DNA of 64,000 nucleotides from JAHEJN01 sp963787285 (GCA_963787285.1 CAWBCM010000009.1:98040-162039); one strand, 5' to 3'; positions 25,509 through 35,083 are shown, counted from the first letter of the stretch. The notes: generated by a model from the letters alone, not told the origin. Program-made: numbers and translations.

Positions 25509-28369
25509 TCAGTCCGGGAGTCGGTACGCGGTGGCGGCCGGTTTCATCGGCCGGGCGTACCAGAGCGGCCGGCGCAGGCCGTGCTCCTTCGCCGTGGGGT
25601 CACCGGACCCGGCGGGACGGGTTTTGGTGAGCCAGTCGAGATAGGCCTCGCGTGACTTGTCGGTGTCGACCACGACGTCGCCGTACGCGTCGCCCGGCTG
25701 GGCCGGCGTCACATGCACCCGCTGGTGCCAGCACTGCATCCCCGAGACCGGATCGGGCTGAACGGAGAACGTGGCGTTCTGGTGCACGCCGGTGTCGGTC
25801 CACCAGATACGACCGGTGTCGGGATCGTCCGACGCGTAGGGCTCCATGCCGTGCTCACGCTCGAGCTTCCACGTGCTGCCGTCGTTGGTGATCTTGGCCT
25901 TCCCCGCCGCCCACGAGCGAGCCTCGCCCTCCTCCAACCGCCAGCGGCCCATGTGATGGGAGACGGCCACGATGCCGGGACGGATGCCCTCGGTGCGCCA
26001 GGCACTGATGACGAAGTGGCCGATCCGGGTCGAGATCCGGACCAGGCCGTTCTCCTCGATACCGAGCTTCTCGGCGTCTTCGGGGTGGATCCACATGGGA
26101 TGCCGGTGGCTGATCTCGTTGAGCCACTTCGAGTTCGCCGACCGGGTGTGGATCAGGGTCGGGATGCGAAACGTCGGGAGGAGGATGCGTTCGGTCCCGG
26201 CGAGGTCGAGGTCTTCCCAGTGCACATGCGACGGAATCCACTTCGGGGTGGCGACGTCCTTCCATCCCCAGTCGGCCAACGTCGACGAGTAGAACTCGAG
26301 CTTCTTCGACGGCGTGGGGAAGCCCTCTCGGGCCACACCGTCGATGTCGACGGCCGGTGACCCGTCGCCGAGGGGGGCGAGGGTGATGTCGTCGAGCCCA
26401 TCGAGATCACCCGACCATGTACCCGCCGTGCCCGGCTTTCGGTACACGCCGCTCTCGTCCTTGACCGTCCCGGCGAGGGTGGTGTCGTCGACCACGTGCT
26501 CGTAGGGCTCGTACGGGTCGCCCGGAACGGCGAACGCCGAGCGATCACGCATGAACTCGAGCGGGGTCTGGTCGACCGCAGCCGCAGCCTCGGCCAGGCC
26601 GGGGACCTTCTCCGCGAACATCTTGCCGTAGTACTCGTCGATCGTCAGCGGCTTGCCCGGGTACTGCTCGCTCTCGAACCACTTGCGGATGCCCATCGAC
26701 CCGTCGGGGTCGATCTTCCACGACAGGTCGATCCAGAACTCGTTCTCCTCCCACACCTCGCCGGGGTTGTAGTCGTAGCTGCGGGCATCGGGGCCGAGAT
26801 CGCCGGTGCCGCCGTTCTGGCGGTCCTTGATCTCGGCGTAGCGCCGGAACACCGACTGGCGGAACGAGATCCACCGACCGGCGTGGGTCTCGTAGCTGGT
26901 GATGTCGTGGCGCTCGGCCGACACACCCATCGGCAGCACGTAGTCGGCGAACCATGCCGTCTCGCACCACGTCGGGGTGAGCGCCACGTGACAGGCCACC
27001 TTCGACTCGTCCTTCAGCGCCTCCATCCAGGTGAAGCCGTCGGGGTTGGTCCAGATGGGGTTGTAGACCCTGCTGAAGTAGACCTCGAGCTTGCCTCTTC
27101 CCTCCTTGAGGAAGTGCGGCAGCAGGATCGACATCTCGTGGTACGCGAGCGGGTACTCCTTGGGCCACTCGAGCTCGTTCCAGGTGTCGAGACCCGGCGC
27201 CCCGATCGGGTCGCCCGGCTTGAACTTGTTCATGCCGTTGCCCGCGGTACCTCCCTTGGTGGCCACCGAACCGGTGAGCACGTTGAGGAAGAACAGACAG
27301 CGGGCCACCTGCCAGCCGCCGAGGTTGCCCGCGCCGGCGGCTCGCCAGTTGTGACTGGCGAACTTGGTGGGATGGTCGCCGATGAGGGCGGCGATCTCGC
27401 GAATCGTGTCGGCCGCAATCCCGGTCTTCTGCTCGGCCGCTTCGGGGGTGTACTCGGCGTATTCGTCGAGGATGGCCGGGCGCACCGACTCCCACTCGAC
27501 GGGCAGATCGGGCCGGGTCTCGCGCGAGGTAGGTGTCCCAGTTGGTCCACCGCCGGAAGAACTCGGCGTTCCAGGTCTCGTCGGCCACCAGGATGCGGGC
27601 GATGGCCAGCAGCAGGAACGGCTCGGTGCCGGGCCAGGTGGGCAGCCAGTAGTCGGCCTTGGCGCCGGTGTTCGAGAGCCGGGGGTCGACGCAGATGATC
27701 TTGGCCCCCTTCTTCTGGGCCTCCATGATGCGCTGGGCGTGCGGGTTGAAGTAGTGGCCGGCCTCGAGGTGAGCCGAGATCAGGAAGATGACCTCGGCGT
27801 TGGCGAAGTCCGACGACGGGCGGTCGTGGCCCATCCACGACTGGTAGCCGATGCGGGCGTTCGACGAGCAGATGTTGGTGTGGCTGTTGTGGCCGTCGAC
27901 GCCCCAGGCCTTCAGGACCCGCTCGGTGTAGCCGTCCTCGCCCGGTCGCCCGACGTGGTACATCACCTCGTTGTGACGGTCTTCCTCGATGGCGGTCCGG
28001 ATTCGGGCACCGATCTCGGCGAGCGCCTCGTCCCAGCTGATTCGTTCCCAGCGGCCCGATCCGCGTTCACCCACGCGCTTCATCGGGTGCAGGATGCGTT
28101 CGGTGTCGTAGACCTGGTTCAGCGTGGCCGGGCCCTTGGCGCAGTTGCGACCGCGGCTGGCCGGGTGTTCGGGATTGCCCTCGATCTTGGTGATCTCGTC
28201 GGTCTCCTGGTCGAAGTAGGCGACCAGACCACATCCCGCCTCGCAGTTGAAGCAGGTGGTGGGCACCATGCGTGTACTTGCGCTCGACCTTGTCGGGCCA
28301 CGCCTTGGCGTCGAGCTCGTGCCAGTCGTGCCACTGGTCGTGCGGTGGGTACTTGTGGAGATCGGTCAC
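25509..28369 (-). CDS. Molybdopterin oxidoreductase catalytic subunit (CISM family, sulfur-type candidate)
   Basis: About 950 aa. It starts at GTG 28369 (VTDLHKYPPHDQWHDWHELD). The N-terminal [4Fe-4S] site is TTCFNCEAGCGLVAYFD with later GRNCAKGPATLNQV. Mo-bis-PGD domains include ERISWDEALAEIGARI, TNICSSNARIGYQSWMGHD, KKGAKIICVDPRLSNTGAKA and the C-terminal barrel RHPMWIHPEDAEKLGIEENG. No twin-Arg signal is seen, so the active site probably faces the cytoplasm, as in SoeA. Frame changes near 28267 and 27525. It follows the FeS-NrfD fusion gene by 22 bases. Substrate is inferred from context: sulfite, thiosulfate or polysulfide; formate and arsenite types fit less well. Confidence 0.88.
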
Positions 28370-28391
28370 GGCAGGTCGTTTCTGGAGGAGG

Positions 28392-29947
28392 TCAGGAGAG
28401 GGGGACGGATTGGCCGGCCCGGACGAAGGCGTCTTCGTAGGCGAACATTCCGACGAGGGCCGATGCCCCCGCGACGGCAGCGAGGGCCGGGTTGTCGATG
28501 TCGGCGGCCAGCGCGACCACGACCGCGGCGGCCGGGACCACGAGGCCGAGCCCGACACCGCCCCACCAGAACTGGCGGGCGTAGCGACCCTTGGTCATGG
28601 CCTCGACGGCCAGCTCGACGTGGCGGCTCCCGTGGGCCGAGAGCTCGATGGCGACGAGTGCCCCCGTGGCAGCGACACCGCCGAGCAGGACCCAACGGAT
28701 CGCGGTGACCTCGGGAACGGTCCATGAACACGTCGAGGACGGCGTAGGTCGCGCCGCCGGCCGTCACGGCCTGCGCGAGCAGGACCGGCAACAGCAGCGG
28801 CGTCTGCCAGAGGTCTCGACCTTCGCACTGCCCGAACAGGAAAGCGGTGTAGCCGGCGGTTCCTGCCGCACCGAGGGCGGCCGGGATGGCGAGGACCTCG
28901 AGGAGCCCGGCCGACTCGGCGATCCCGGCGAGGAACCAGAGCCCGCACACCGCGGCGAAGGCCATGAGCACGTACGCCCCCTTGACCAGCCACGACGACC
29001 AGTTCGCCCTTGGTGAGGAGGTAGTGGAATCGGCTCGGCTGCTTGAGGTCGGCGATCAGCAGCACGCCGGTGATGGCGAGGAAGACGCCGGCGACCATCG
29101 GCGGAACGACACCGACAGCAGCCTGACTGTCGCTGTGTCCCAGCAGCACGAGCAGCGCGGCCACGGGCATGACGCCGGCGGCGACCGCCTTGGTGACGAG
29201 GTAGCCCGACACCTTCTCCTTCCAGGTCATCTGGTGGGCCGTGGTGTAGGCGGTGCGGGCGACGACGCCGAGCTCGTCGGACGGCTTGTTGCCGAGGTGC
29301 ACCGGCACCGTGGGATGACGTGGTCCCGATGCGTTGCGCAGGGTGTCGGCCCAGATCATGCCGTCGTTGGCGATGGCGGTACGGGTCGGGTCGAGCGACG
29401 CCTGATCGGCGCCCCGGTAGAACACCTTCGGCTTGGTGTTCTGCTCGGGCGAGCGCACCGCGACGTCGTCGCGGGCGATGATGCGGCTGATCTCGGAGGT
29501 CGGGTCGTCGAGGTCACCGATCTTGATGGCCTCGGTCGGGCACACGATCTGGCACGACGGTTCGAGCCCGACCTCGAGGCGGTGATTGCACATGTTGCAC
29601 TTGTGCGCGGTGTTGGTCTCGGGGTTGATGTACAGCGCGTCGTACGGGCAGGCGTTCATGCACGACTTGCAGCCGATGCAGTTGTCGTCCTGGAAGTCGA
29701 CGACGCCGTTGTCGGCGCGGAACAGCGCCGACGTCGGGCAGATCGTCATGCACGGTGCGTCGTCGCACTGGTTGCAGCGCATCACGTTGAACTTGCGGGC
29801 CACGTCGGGGAACGTGCCGGTCTCGATGTACTTCACCCAGGTGCGGTTGACGCCGAGCGGCACGTCGTGCTCGCTCTTGCACGCGACCGTGCACGCGTGA
29901 CAGCCGATGCAGCTGTCGCTGTCGAGCAGGAATCCGAGACGGGTCAC
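28392..29947 (-). CDS. Four-cluster ferredoxin subunit fused to NrfD-type membrane anchor
   Basis: About 518 codons. GTG start at 29947 (VTRLGFLLDSDSCIGCHACT) has GGAG 6 bases upstream. Four [4Fe-4S] motifs are visible: CIGCHACTVAC, CNQCDDAPCMTIC, CIGCKSCMNACPYDALY and CNMCNHRLEVGLEPSCQIVC. After about residue 240 it becomes an NrfD/PsrC-like membrane protein with about eight helices, such as LVTKAVAAGVMPVAALLVLL and VLAIPAALGAAGTAGYTAFL. In most CISM enzymes these are separate B and C subunits. Frame changes near 29010 and 28725. It passes electrons between the molybdoenzyme and the quinone pool. Confidence 0.88.
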
Positions 29948-29996
29948 GTGATTCTCCAGGGTCCTCGGCGGTCGCGGCGGACGCCGCTGTCCGAAA

Positions 29997-30006
29997 TGTA
30001 CGTCCT
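29997..30006. promoter_or_regulatory. TGTACGTCCT dyad (site D)
   Basis: Fourth member of the TGTACGTACA set (eight of ten bases), 50 bases upstream of the FeS-NrfD start. It sits inside a larger dyad with arms CCGAAA (29991-29996) and TTTCGG (30006-30011). Located between the UTRA regulator gene and the molybdoenzyme operon. Confidence 0.45.
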
Positions 30007-30049
30007 TTCGGAGTGCCGGTCAACAGGCGCAACGAGTCCACGCTCCGGG

Positions 30050-30813
30050 TCAGGACGCGGCCGGGCGGAGCTCACTGCGGCCACCGGCCGACCAGTCGGT
30101 GACGAACCGGTACCGATCGCCGCGGATGATGGTGGTGCGCCACTCGATCGGTCGGCCGTCTCGGCACCCGAGGCGTTCGAGGAAGAACGCCGCGTCGGTC
30201 TTCCGAAGACCGAGAAGCGATCGGTCAGCCGGAGTGGGGACGATGGGCGTGAGCCGTTCCCACCCCTGGTTGGGCACCGGCGCACCGGCCTTGGCCAGCT
30301 CGGCGTACAGGGCGGTGTGAGCCCAGTCGACGTCGAGCAGCGGCGCCGCGATGTCGTGCGCCATCCATGCCCGATCGACGGCCAGCGGGGCGCCACCGGC
30401 GAGCCGGAGTCGGGCGAGCAGGACGAGGTCGGCGTCCTCGGCGACCTCGAGATGCGAGGCCGCCACCGGTGTCGGTCACGACGCCGAGCTCGCAGAACCT
30501 CGCTGGTCTGCTCGACCCCGGCCGACTCGACCGACTGGAACAGGCTGTAGAGGGTGCCGAGGGACTGCTCGAACTCCGACCGGTTGACGACGGTGCCTCT
30601 CCCCCGCTCCCGCCTGAGCACCCCGGTCTTGTTCAGGTGCCGTACCGCCTCGCGCACCGTGTGACGGCTGACGTCGTAGGCCTCGGTGAGCTCGAGGTCG
30701 GTGGGGAACGACTCGGCGAACTCGTCGGCTTCGAGTCGTCGCCGCAGGTCGCTCTCGAGCTGGGCCCAGAGCGGCATCGGACTGTTGCGATCCAGCGGCG
30801 TGAGCGTCATCAC
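30050..30813 (-). CDS. GntR-family regulator, HutC/UTRA subfamily
   Basis: About 254 aa with one frame change near 30470. N-terminal winged HTH: MPLWAQLESDLRRRLEADEF, PTDLELTEAYDVSRHTVREA and VRHLNKTGVLRRERGRGTVV. The C-terminal UTRA ligand-binding domain runs from LEVAEDADLVLLARLRLAGG through AFFLERLGCRDGRPIEWRTT to IIRGDRYRFVTDWSAGGR. HutC-type regulators recognise GT-N4-AC dyads, the geometry of TGTACGKACA found four times in this island. Start taken at 30813; MTLTPLDRN at 30810 is equally possible. It is divergent from the methyltransferase gene and likely the local regulator of sulfur genes. Confidence 0.88.
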
Positions 30814-30819
30814 GACTCC

Positions 30820-30850
30820 TTTGACCTCACTACGAGGTTTGACCTCACTT
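30820..30850. promoter_or_regulatory. Direct repeat TTTGACCTCACT x2
   Basis: TTTGACCTCACT at 30820-30831 and again at 30839-30850, a 19-base period (nearly two helix turns), directly upstream of the UTRA regulator start at 30813. Same-face spacing suggests cooperative protein binding. An alternative to site B as autoregulatory operator. Confidence 0.5.
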
Positions 30851-30856
30851 CAAGCT

Positions 30857-30866
30857 GTACGGACAT
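30857..30866. promoter_or_regulatory. TGTACGGACA dyad (site B)
   Basis: Identical 10-mer to site A, in the 87-base divergent gap between the UTRA regulator (start 30813) and the methyltransferase (start 30901). Followed by TTA as in site A. Could control both genes. Confidence 0.6.
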
Positions 30867-30900
30867 TACATCCAATTCGCCGCTGAGTACGGTTGGCGCC

Positions 30901-31550
30901 GTGACCGATCCCCGCCCCCTCACGCCGGACCAGATGTGGGAAGCGCGCTGACGCCGCCGACGATGCCTATCCTCTACGGCACCGAGCCCAACGACTTCGT
31001 CGCGGAGTCGGTGGTCGGTCTCCCGATCGGCGACGTCCTGTGTCTCGCCGACGGCGAAGGCCGCAACGGCGTGTATCCTGGCCGAGCTCGGCCACCGCGT
31101 CACGTCGGTCGATGTCAGCCGCGACGGGTTTGGCGAAGGCCGCCCGCCTGGCCGACGACCGAGGCGTCGAGCTCACCACGATCGTCGCCGACCTGGCCGA
31201 CTTCGACCTGGGTGACAACCGGTGGGACCTCATCGTCTCGGTGTTCGCGCACACGCCGCCGGCGGTTCGAGCCCGCGTGCACGCCGCCGTCGCCCGTGCG
31301 CTCCGACCCGGCGGACGCTTCATCCTCGAGGCCTACACGCCCGACCAGATCGGTCGCGGCACCGGCGGGCCACCGATACCCGAGCTCACCATGACCCTCG
31401 ACGGACTGCGTCGCGAGCTCACGCGGCATGACCATCGAGCAGGGCATCGAGAAGATCCGGCCCGTCATCGAGGGGCCGGGCCACACCGGCGAAGGTGCGG
31501 TGGTCCAGGTCATCGCCACTCCCACCCGCCGACCGTCGACCGACGGGTGA
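30901..31550 (+). CDS. Class I SAM-dependent methyltransferase
   Basis: About 215 codons, broken by four frame changes (near 30950, 31077, 31130 and 31425). GTG start at 30901 (VTDPRPLTPDQMWEAR). SAM motif I is VLCLADGEGRNGVY followed by LAELGHRVTSVDVSRDG (motif II acidic end) and VADLADFDLGDNRWDLIVSV, FAHTPPAVRARVHAAVARAL, RPGGRFILEAYTPDQIG. The GEGRN type motif is common in small methyltransferases related to TehB and thiopurine/thiol methyltransferases. Divergent from the UTRA regulator and sharing dyad B, it likely belongs to the sulfur regulon, perhaps methylating a thiol. Confidence 0.85.
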
Positions 31551-31551
31551 C

Positions 31552-31974
31552 TCAGCCGCCCTGGTCGGCCCTCAGGCCGGCATCGATCTCGGCCACGAGC
31601 ACATCGAGCTCTGCCAGCTGATCGTCGAGGATCGCCCGATCGTTCGAGCAGTCGAACACCATTCCCTCGACGTCGGCGATCCATGTCTCGACGGCGGCGT
31701 CGAGGGCGTCGTTGGGAGTCGGAAAGAGATCGTCGCGACTCGACCGGAACACGCCTACCAGCTCTCCACAGAGGTCGGCGCCCTCGGCTATGACCTCGTC
31801 GGCGGTGGGCACCAACGCCTGCTGTCCTTCCCAGACCGCACGCCACGACTCGTCACTCGGACGGGGGTTGTCGCTTCCGCATGCGGCAACCAGCACGACG
31901 ACGACCAACATCGATCGTGCTGCAGTCCGACGTCGACCGGGACGGAGTTGTGTCACGACCTCAGTGTCGCCCAT
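31552..31974 (-). CDS. Small lipoprotein of unknown function
   Basis: About 140 aa. Positively charged N-region (TQLRPGRRRTAARS), hydrophobic core MLVVVVLVAACG with lipobox Cys, then an acidic, mostly helical domain (PSDESWRAVWEGQQALVPTA, DLCGELVGVFRSSRDDLFPT). ATG at 31974 or GTG at 31956 may be the start. Two Cys in the mature part could form a disulfide. It overlaps nothing and ends 1 base from the convergent methyltransferase stop. No family recognised. Confidence 0.7.
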   Translation of the reverse strand: MGDTEVVTQLRPGRRRTAARSMLVVVVLVAACGSDNPRPSDESWRAVWEGQQALVPTADEVIAEGADLCGELVGVFRSSRDDLFPTPNDALDAAVETWIADVEGMVFDCSNDRAILDDQLAELDVLVAEIDAGLRADQGG

Positions 31975-31983
31975 CTCACCCCG

Positions 31984-33381
31984 CTACAGCTCGACCACCG
32001 GCCAACCGAGCAGTCCCGCCAGAGCCCGGAGCTCCTCGGTGACGTCGGCGTACACGATGCCGTAGTGATGCTCGAGGCCTTCTCCGAGCACGGTGGCGAT
32101 GACGTCGTCGACGGGCCGGTCGAAGCGCGCCACCCCGGCGGTGCCGCTGAAGGCCAACGGATCGGGGAGCATCTCGGCACCGCCGATCACCAGGCGATGC
32201 AGGCCCCGTGACCGGCTCACTCTGGCCAACGTGATCCGACCGGGTTTGAGCGGGAACTCGTTCAGCAGCGGCTTGTGACGGTTCGAGTGGATCGTCGCGA
32301 CCGGGGTCGCCTCGGGGTTGGCCATCGACACCGGCGCGAGCCCGCAGTGCCAGAACACCCCGGTGTCGGTGGCGGGATCGAGGTGCACCAGATCGGCCAC
32401 GAACGGCGGTTGATCAGCCAGTTGCTGGAGGATCAAGCTGGTGATGTTGCCGTACACGTCGGCCTCGCAGGAACCCGGCGTGTGTCCTTCGGTCAGCATC
32501 GCCATGGGGGTGCAGACTGCGGCACCGAACTCGGTGAAGGTCTCGGGCCAGCAGCGTGTCGCCACTCCCGCCCAGTGCCCTTCGTCGACCATCGATTGGA
32601 GACCGGCCTTCAGCCGCAGACTCCGATCGACGGCGGCGTGGTCGAGCTCGTCGACCCCCGAGAGGGAGGCGATCGCCTCGTTGCGAATCCCCGACACCTC
32701 GGATGCGGTGGCACGCTCGGCCCGGGCGAACAGTTCGGTGAGTGGCCGGTCGTCGACGTAGACGCCCAGCCTCTCGCTCAGCACCTGGGAGTTGTAGGCG
32801 CAGGGTTCGAAGCCGTCGGGATGCTCTCCCACCCGGCCGATGGTCGTCGTCCGCAGCCGGTCTCGCACCGCGAGGGCGGCATGCTTCGCCGTAGGCGAGA
32901 ACGTGTGGAAGTCGGCGACGGGGGCGACGTCGGGAGGCGCGGTCGCGGCGGCGAGGAGCGACGAGATCTCCTTCGGAGCCAGGGGGTCGTCGGGTGACCG
33001 GTAGATCCACCGGTAGGGCCGACCCAGATTGGTCAGGGCGAAGCCGGCGAGGTTGATGCCGCAGAACGAGTTCAACCGCAACCGGCCCCCCGTCCGGTCC
33101 TCGGGGAAGGCCCAGAACAGGACGGGAACGTCGAGCTCGGTGGCCTGAACGGCGAGCGACGAAGCGGAGAACGTCGCCTGCAGGAGGACCAGGCCGTCGA
33201 TCGGTGATCCACTCAGGTCGTGGACGGCGATGGCCATGGCACCGGCGTCCATCACGAGGTGCGACGTGCCGACGATTTCGTGGCCGGCGCCCGCAAGGCC
33301 GGAGACGGCGGTGTCGACGGTTGCCTCGGCGAGGGCGACGTCGAAGGTCGGTCGGGCGATGGCGATGATCCCGAGCCTCAT
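31984..33381 (-). CDS. L-fucose/L-arabinose isomerase-like sugar isomerase
   Basis: Cytoplasmic aldose-ketose isomerase-like protein, 465 aa, intact. MRLGIIAIARPTFDVALAEA starts the N-terminal domain, followed by IDGLVLLQATFSASSLAVQA, VPVLFWAFPEDRTGGRLRLN and GFEPCAYNSQVLSERLGVYV. Candidate metal ligands are Glu in ATRCWPETFTEFGAAVC and TPGSCEADVYGNITSL; the C-terminal barrel has VFWHCGLAPVSMANPEATPV. The architecture matches the FucI/AraA C-terminal superfamily. ATG overlaps the PfkB kinase stop (ATGA), so isomerase and kinase work on one sugar. The sugar is not known. Confidence 0.85.
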   Translation of the reverse strand: MRLGIIAIARPTFDVALAEATVDTAVSGLAGAGHEIVGTSHLVMDAGAMAIAVHDLSGSPIDGLVLLQATFSASSLAVQATELDVPVLFWAFPEDRTGGRLRLNSFCGINLAGFALTNLGRPYRWIYRSPDDPLAPKEISSLLAAATAPPDVAPVADFHTFSPTAKHAALAVRDRLRTTTIGRVGEHPDGFEPCAYNSQVLSERLGVYVDDRPLTELFARAERATASEVSGIRNEAIASLSGVDELDHAAVDRSLRLKAGLQSMVDEGHWAGVATRCWPETFTEFGAAVCTPMAMLTEGHTPGSCEADVYGNITSLILQQLADQPPFVADLVHLDPATDTGVFWHCGLAPVSMANPEATPVATIHSNRHKPLLNEFPLKPGRITLARVSRSRGLHRLVIGGAEMLPDPLAFSGTAGVARFDRPVDDVIATVLGEGLEHHYGIVYADVTEELRALAGLLGWPVVEL

Positions 33382-34301
33382 CGCAAGATGCTCCCGCTCG
33401 CTCCCAGAAGCTTCTCGACCTCCGCCCGACTCGGAAAGCTCTCCCTGCCGCCGGGTCGTGAGCACCGCACCGCCGAGGCGGCCGACGCGAATCGCAAGGC
33501 GTCGGAAGTTGGCTGCCCGATGGCGATGCCGTACGCGAAAGCGCCGTGGAACACATCCCCGGCCCCGAGGGTGTCCACGGCCGCAACGGGGAACGCCGGT
33601 AGCAGTCGAACGTGGTCGTTCTCCACCCACTTGACGCCGCGTCCGCCGAGGGTCACTGCGACGAACGCGTCGGTGGTCGCCGCCACCTGGACGAGGGCTC
33701 GGTCGATGTTGGCGGTTCCGACGAGCGTCACGAGACCCGGTCGGGAGAAGATCACGTGCGTCGCCGATCCGACGACATCGTCGGGGGTTGCGGTGGTGGT
33801 GAGATCGAAATCGACGATGGACGGAATGCCGATGGAGTTCGCGACATCGATGGCCGACCGGGCGCCGTCGGGCCACCGCAGATCCACGAGGACGGCGTCG
33901 GACCCCTCGATCTCGGCCGCGGTCACCGAACGGGACGAGTCGATGAGACGGGAGTCCGTGTGGTTGATGATGGTTCGCTCGCCGGTGCCATCGACCGTGA
34001 CGCTCGACCGCGGTGACGGTACGCCATCGATCCGCTGGACCGCGGCGACATCCACGCCGTATCGGACGAGGTCCTCGACGATCGATTCGCCGATGTCATC
34101 GGCTCCGAGGTTCGAGACCAGTCGGGCGTTGCCTCCCAACGCCGCAACGGCGACCGCCGCATTGGCGCCGGGACCGCCGCCGCGAACGCACAGTGACGTC
34201 GCCAGATTCTTCCCCCCCGACTCGAGCGCGTGATCGACCGAGAACACCGTGTCCAGAACGGAGATGCCGACGCAGGTGATGGTGGGTTCTCGAGATGCCA
34301 T
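33378..34301 (-). CDS. PfkB-family carbohydrate kinase
   Basis: 307 aa, intact. Ribokinase-fold blocks: TCVGISVLDTVFSVDHA, GGKNLATSLCVRGGGPGANA (substrate-binding GG and N), ALGGNARLVSNLGADDIGES and the anion-hole/catalytic motif VDTLGAGDVFHGAFAYGIA with catalytic Asp. The DTxGAGDVFHGAFA spelling is common in sulfofructose/fructose-type PfkB kinases. It is coupled to the sugar isomerase by ATGA. Divergent from the DsbA-like gene with a 143-base gap. Confidence 0.9.
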   Translation of the reverse strand: MASREPTITCVGISVLDTVFSVDHALESGGKNLATSLCVRGGGPGANAAVAVAALGGNARLVSNLGADDIGESIVEDLVRYGVDVAAVQRIDGVPSPRSSVTVDGTGERTIINHTDSRLIDSSRSVTAAEIEGSDAVLVDLRWPDGARSAIDVANSIGIPSIVDFDLTTTATPDDVVGSATHVIFSRPGLVTLVGTANIDRALVQVAATTDAFVAVTLGGRGVKWVENDHVRLLPAFPVAAVDTLGAGDVFHGAFAYGIAIGQPTSDALRFASAASAVRCSRPGGRESFPSRAEVEKLLGASGSILR

Positions 34302-34444
34302 GAGTGGAGTGTGCGGCGCGGCGGCCGACGCCTCTAGGGTCGATCGACCCGAATGTCACGACCGATCCAGGGACCTCCGACCCTTGTCGCCCCGCCGCCG
34401 TGGTGTTGGGCTGTTGCTCGGCCCTGCGAACGGAAGGACCTCAC

Positions 34445-35083
34445 GTGCCAGATCCGAACCAGCGAGAGGATCGAGTCATCGACGTCTTTGCCGATGTGTC
34501 GTGTCCGTTCGCCCACTTCGGCCTGAAGCGGTTCGTCGAGCGGCGCACCCACGCCGGAGCGGAGCACGTGCGTCTCCGGGTGCGCGCCTGGCCGCTCGAG
34601 TTGGTCAACGCACACCCGCTGGGCGCCTCGGCAGTGGCCGACGAGATCGACGACCTTCGGTCCCAGGTAGCCGCTGATCTCTTCGTCGGCTTCGACGCCT
34701 CGGCCTTCCCGGGGAGCACCATCGGCATCATCGGCACGGCCACGCTCGCCTACGGACACGGAGTCGAGATCGGTGAGGCGTTCAGCCTTGCGTTGCGAGA
34801 CGCGCTGTTCGAAGAGGGCAAGGCGATCGGCCGGCCCGAGGTGCTCGCCGCCATTGCCGCCGACCACGGTGTGCACGTTGCCGACGACGCCGGGGCGCGA
34901 GCGGCCGTTGAGGCCGACCTCACCGAGGGGAAGGCGCGCGGCGTGGTGGGTTCGCCCTCCTTCTTCGTCGATGGTCACGAGTTCTTCTGCCCCTCGCTCG
35001 ACATCCAGCGACAGGGCGGGCACCTTCACATCGCGGTCGACCACAACGCGCTCGACGACTTCATCGACCTCGCGCTTGGTTGA
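34445..35083 (+). CDS. DsbA-family (FrnE-like) thioredoxin-fold protein
   Basis: Thioredoxin-fold protein with helical insertion, 212 aa. GTG at 34445 has GGAAGG 6 bases upstream. The redox motif position reads VFADVSCPFAHFGLKRFVER, so the usual CPxC is SCPF-A with a single Cys; cis-Pro loop GVVGSPSFFVDGHEFFCPSL. This is like FrnE and 2-hydroxychromene-2-carboxylate isomerase relatives, which often lack the second Cys and act as isomerases or glutathione/mycothiol-dependent enzymes. No signal peptide, so cytoplasmic. Confidence 0.85.
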   Translation: MPDPNQREDRVIDVFADVSCPFAHFGLKRFVERRTHAGAEHVRLRVRAWPLELVNAHPLGASAVADEIDDLRSQVAADLFVGFDASAFPGSTIGIIGTATLAYGHGVEIGEAFSLALRDALFEEGKAIGRPEVLAAIAADHGVHVADDAGARAAVEADLTEGKARGVVGSPSFFVDGHEFFCPSLDIQRQGGHLHIAVDHNALDDFIDLALG

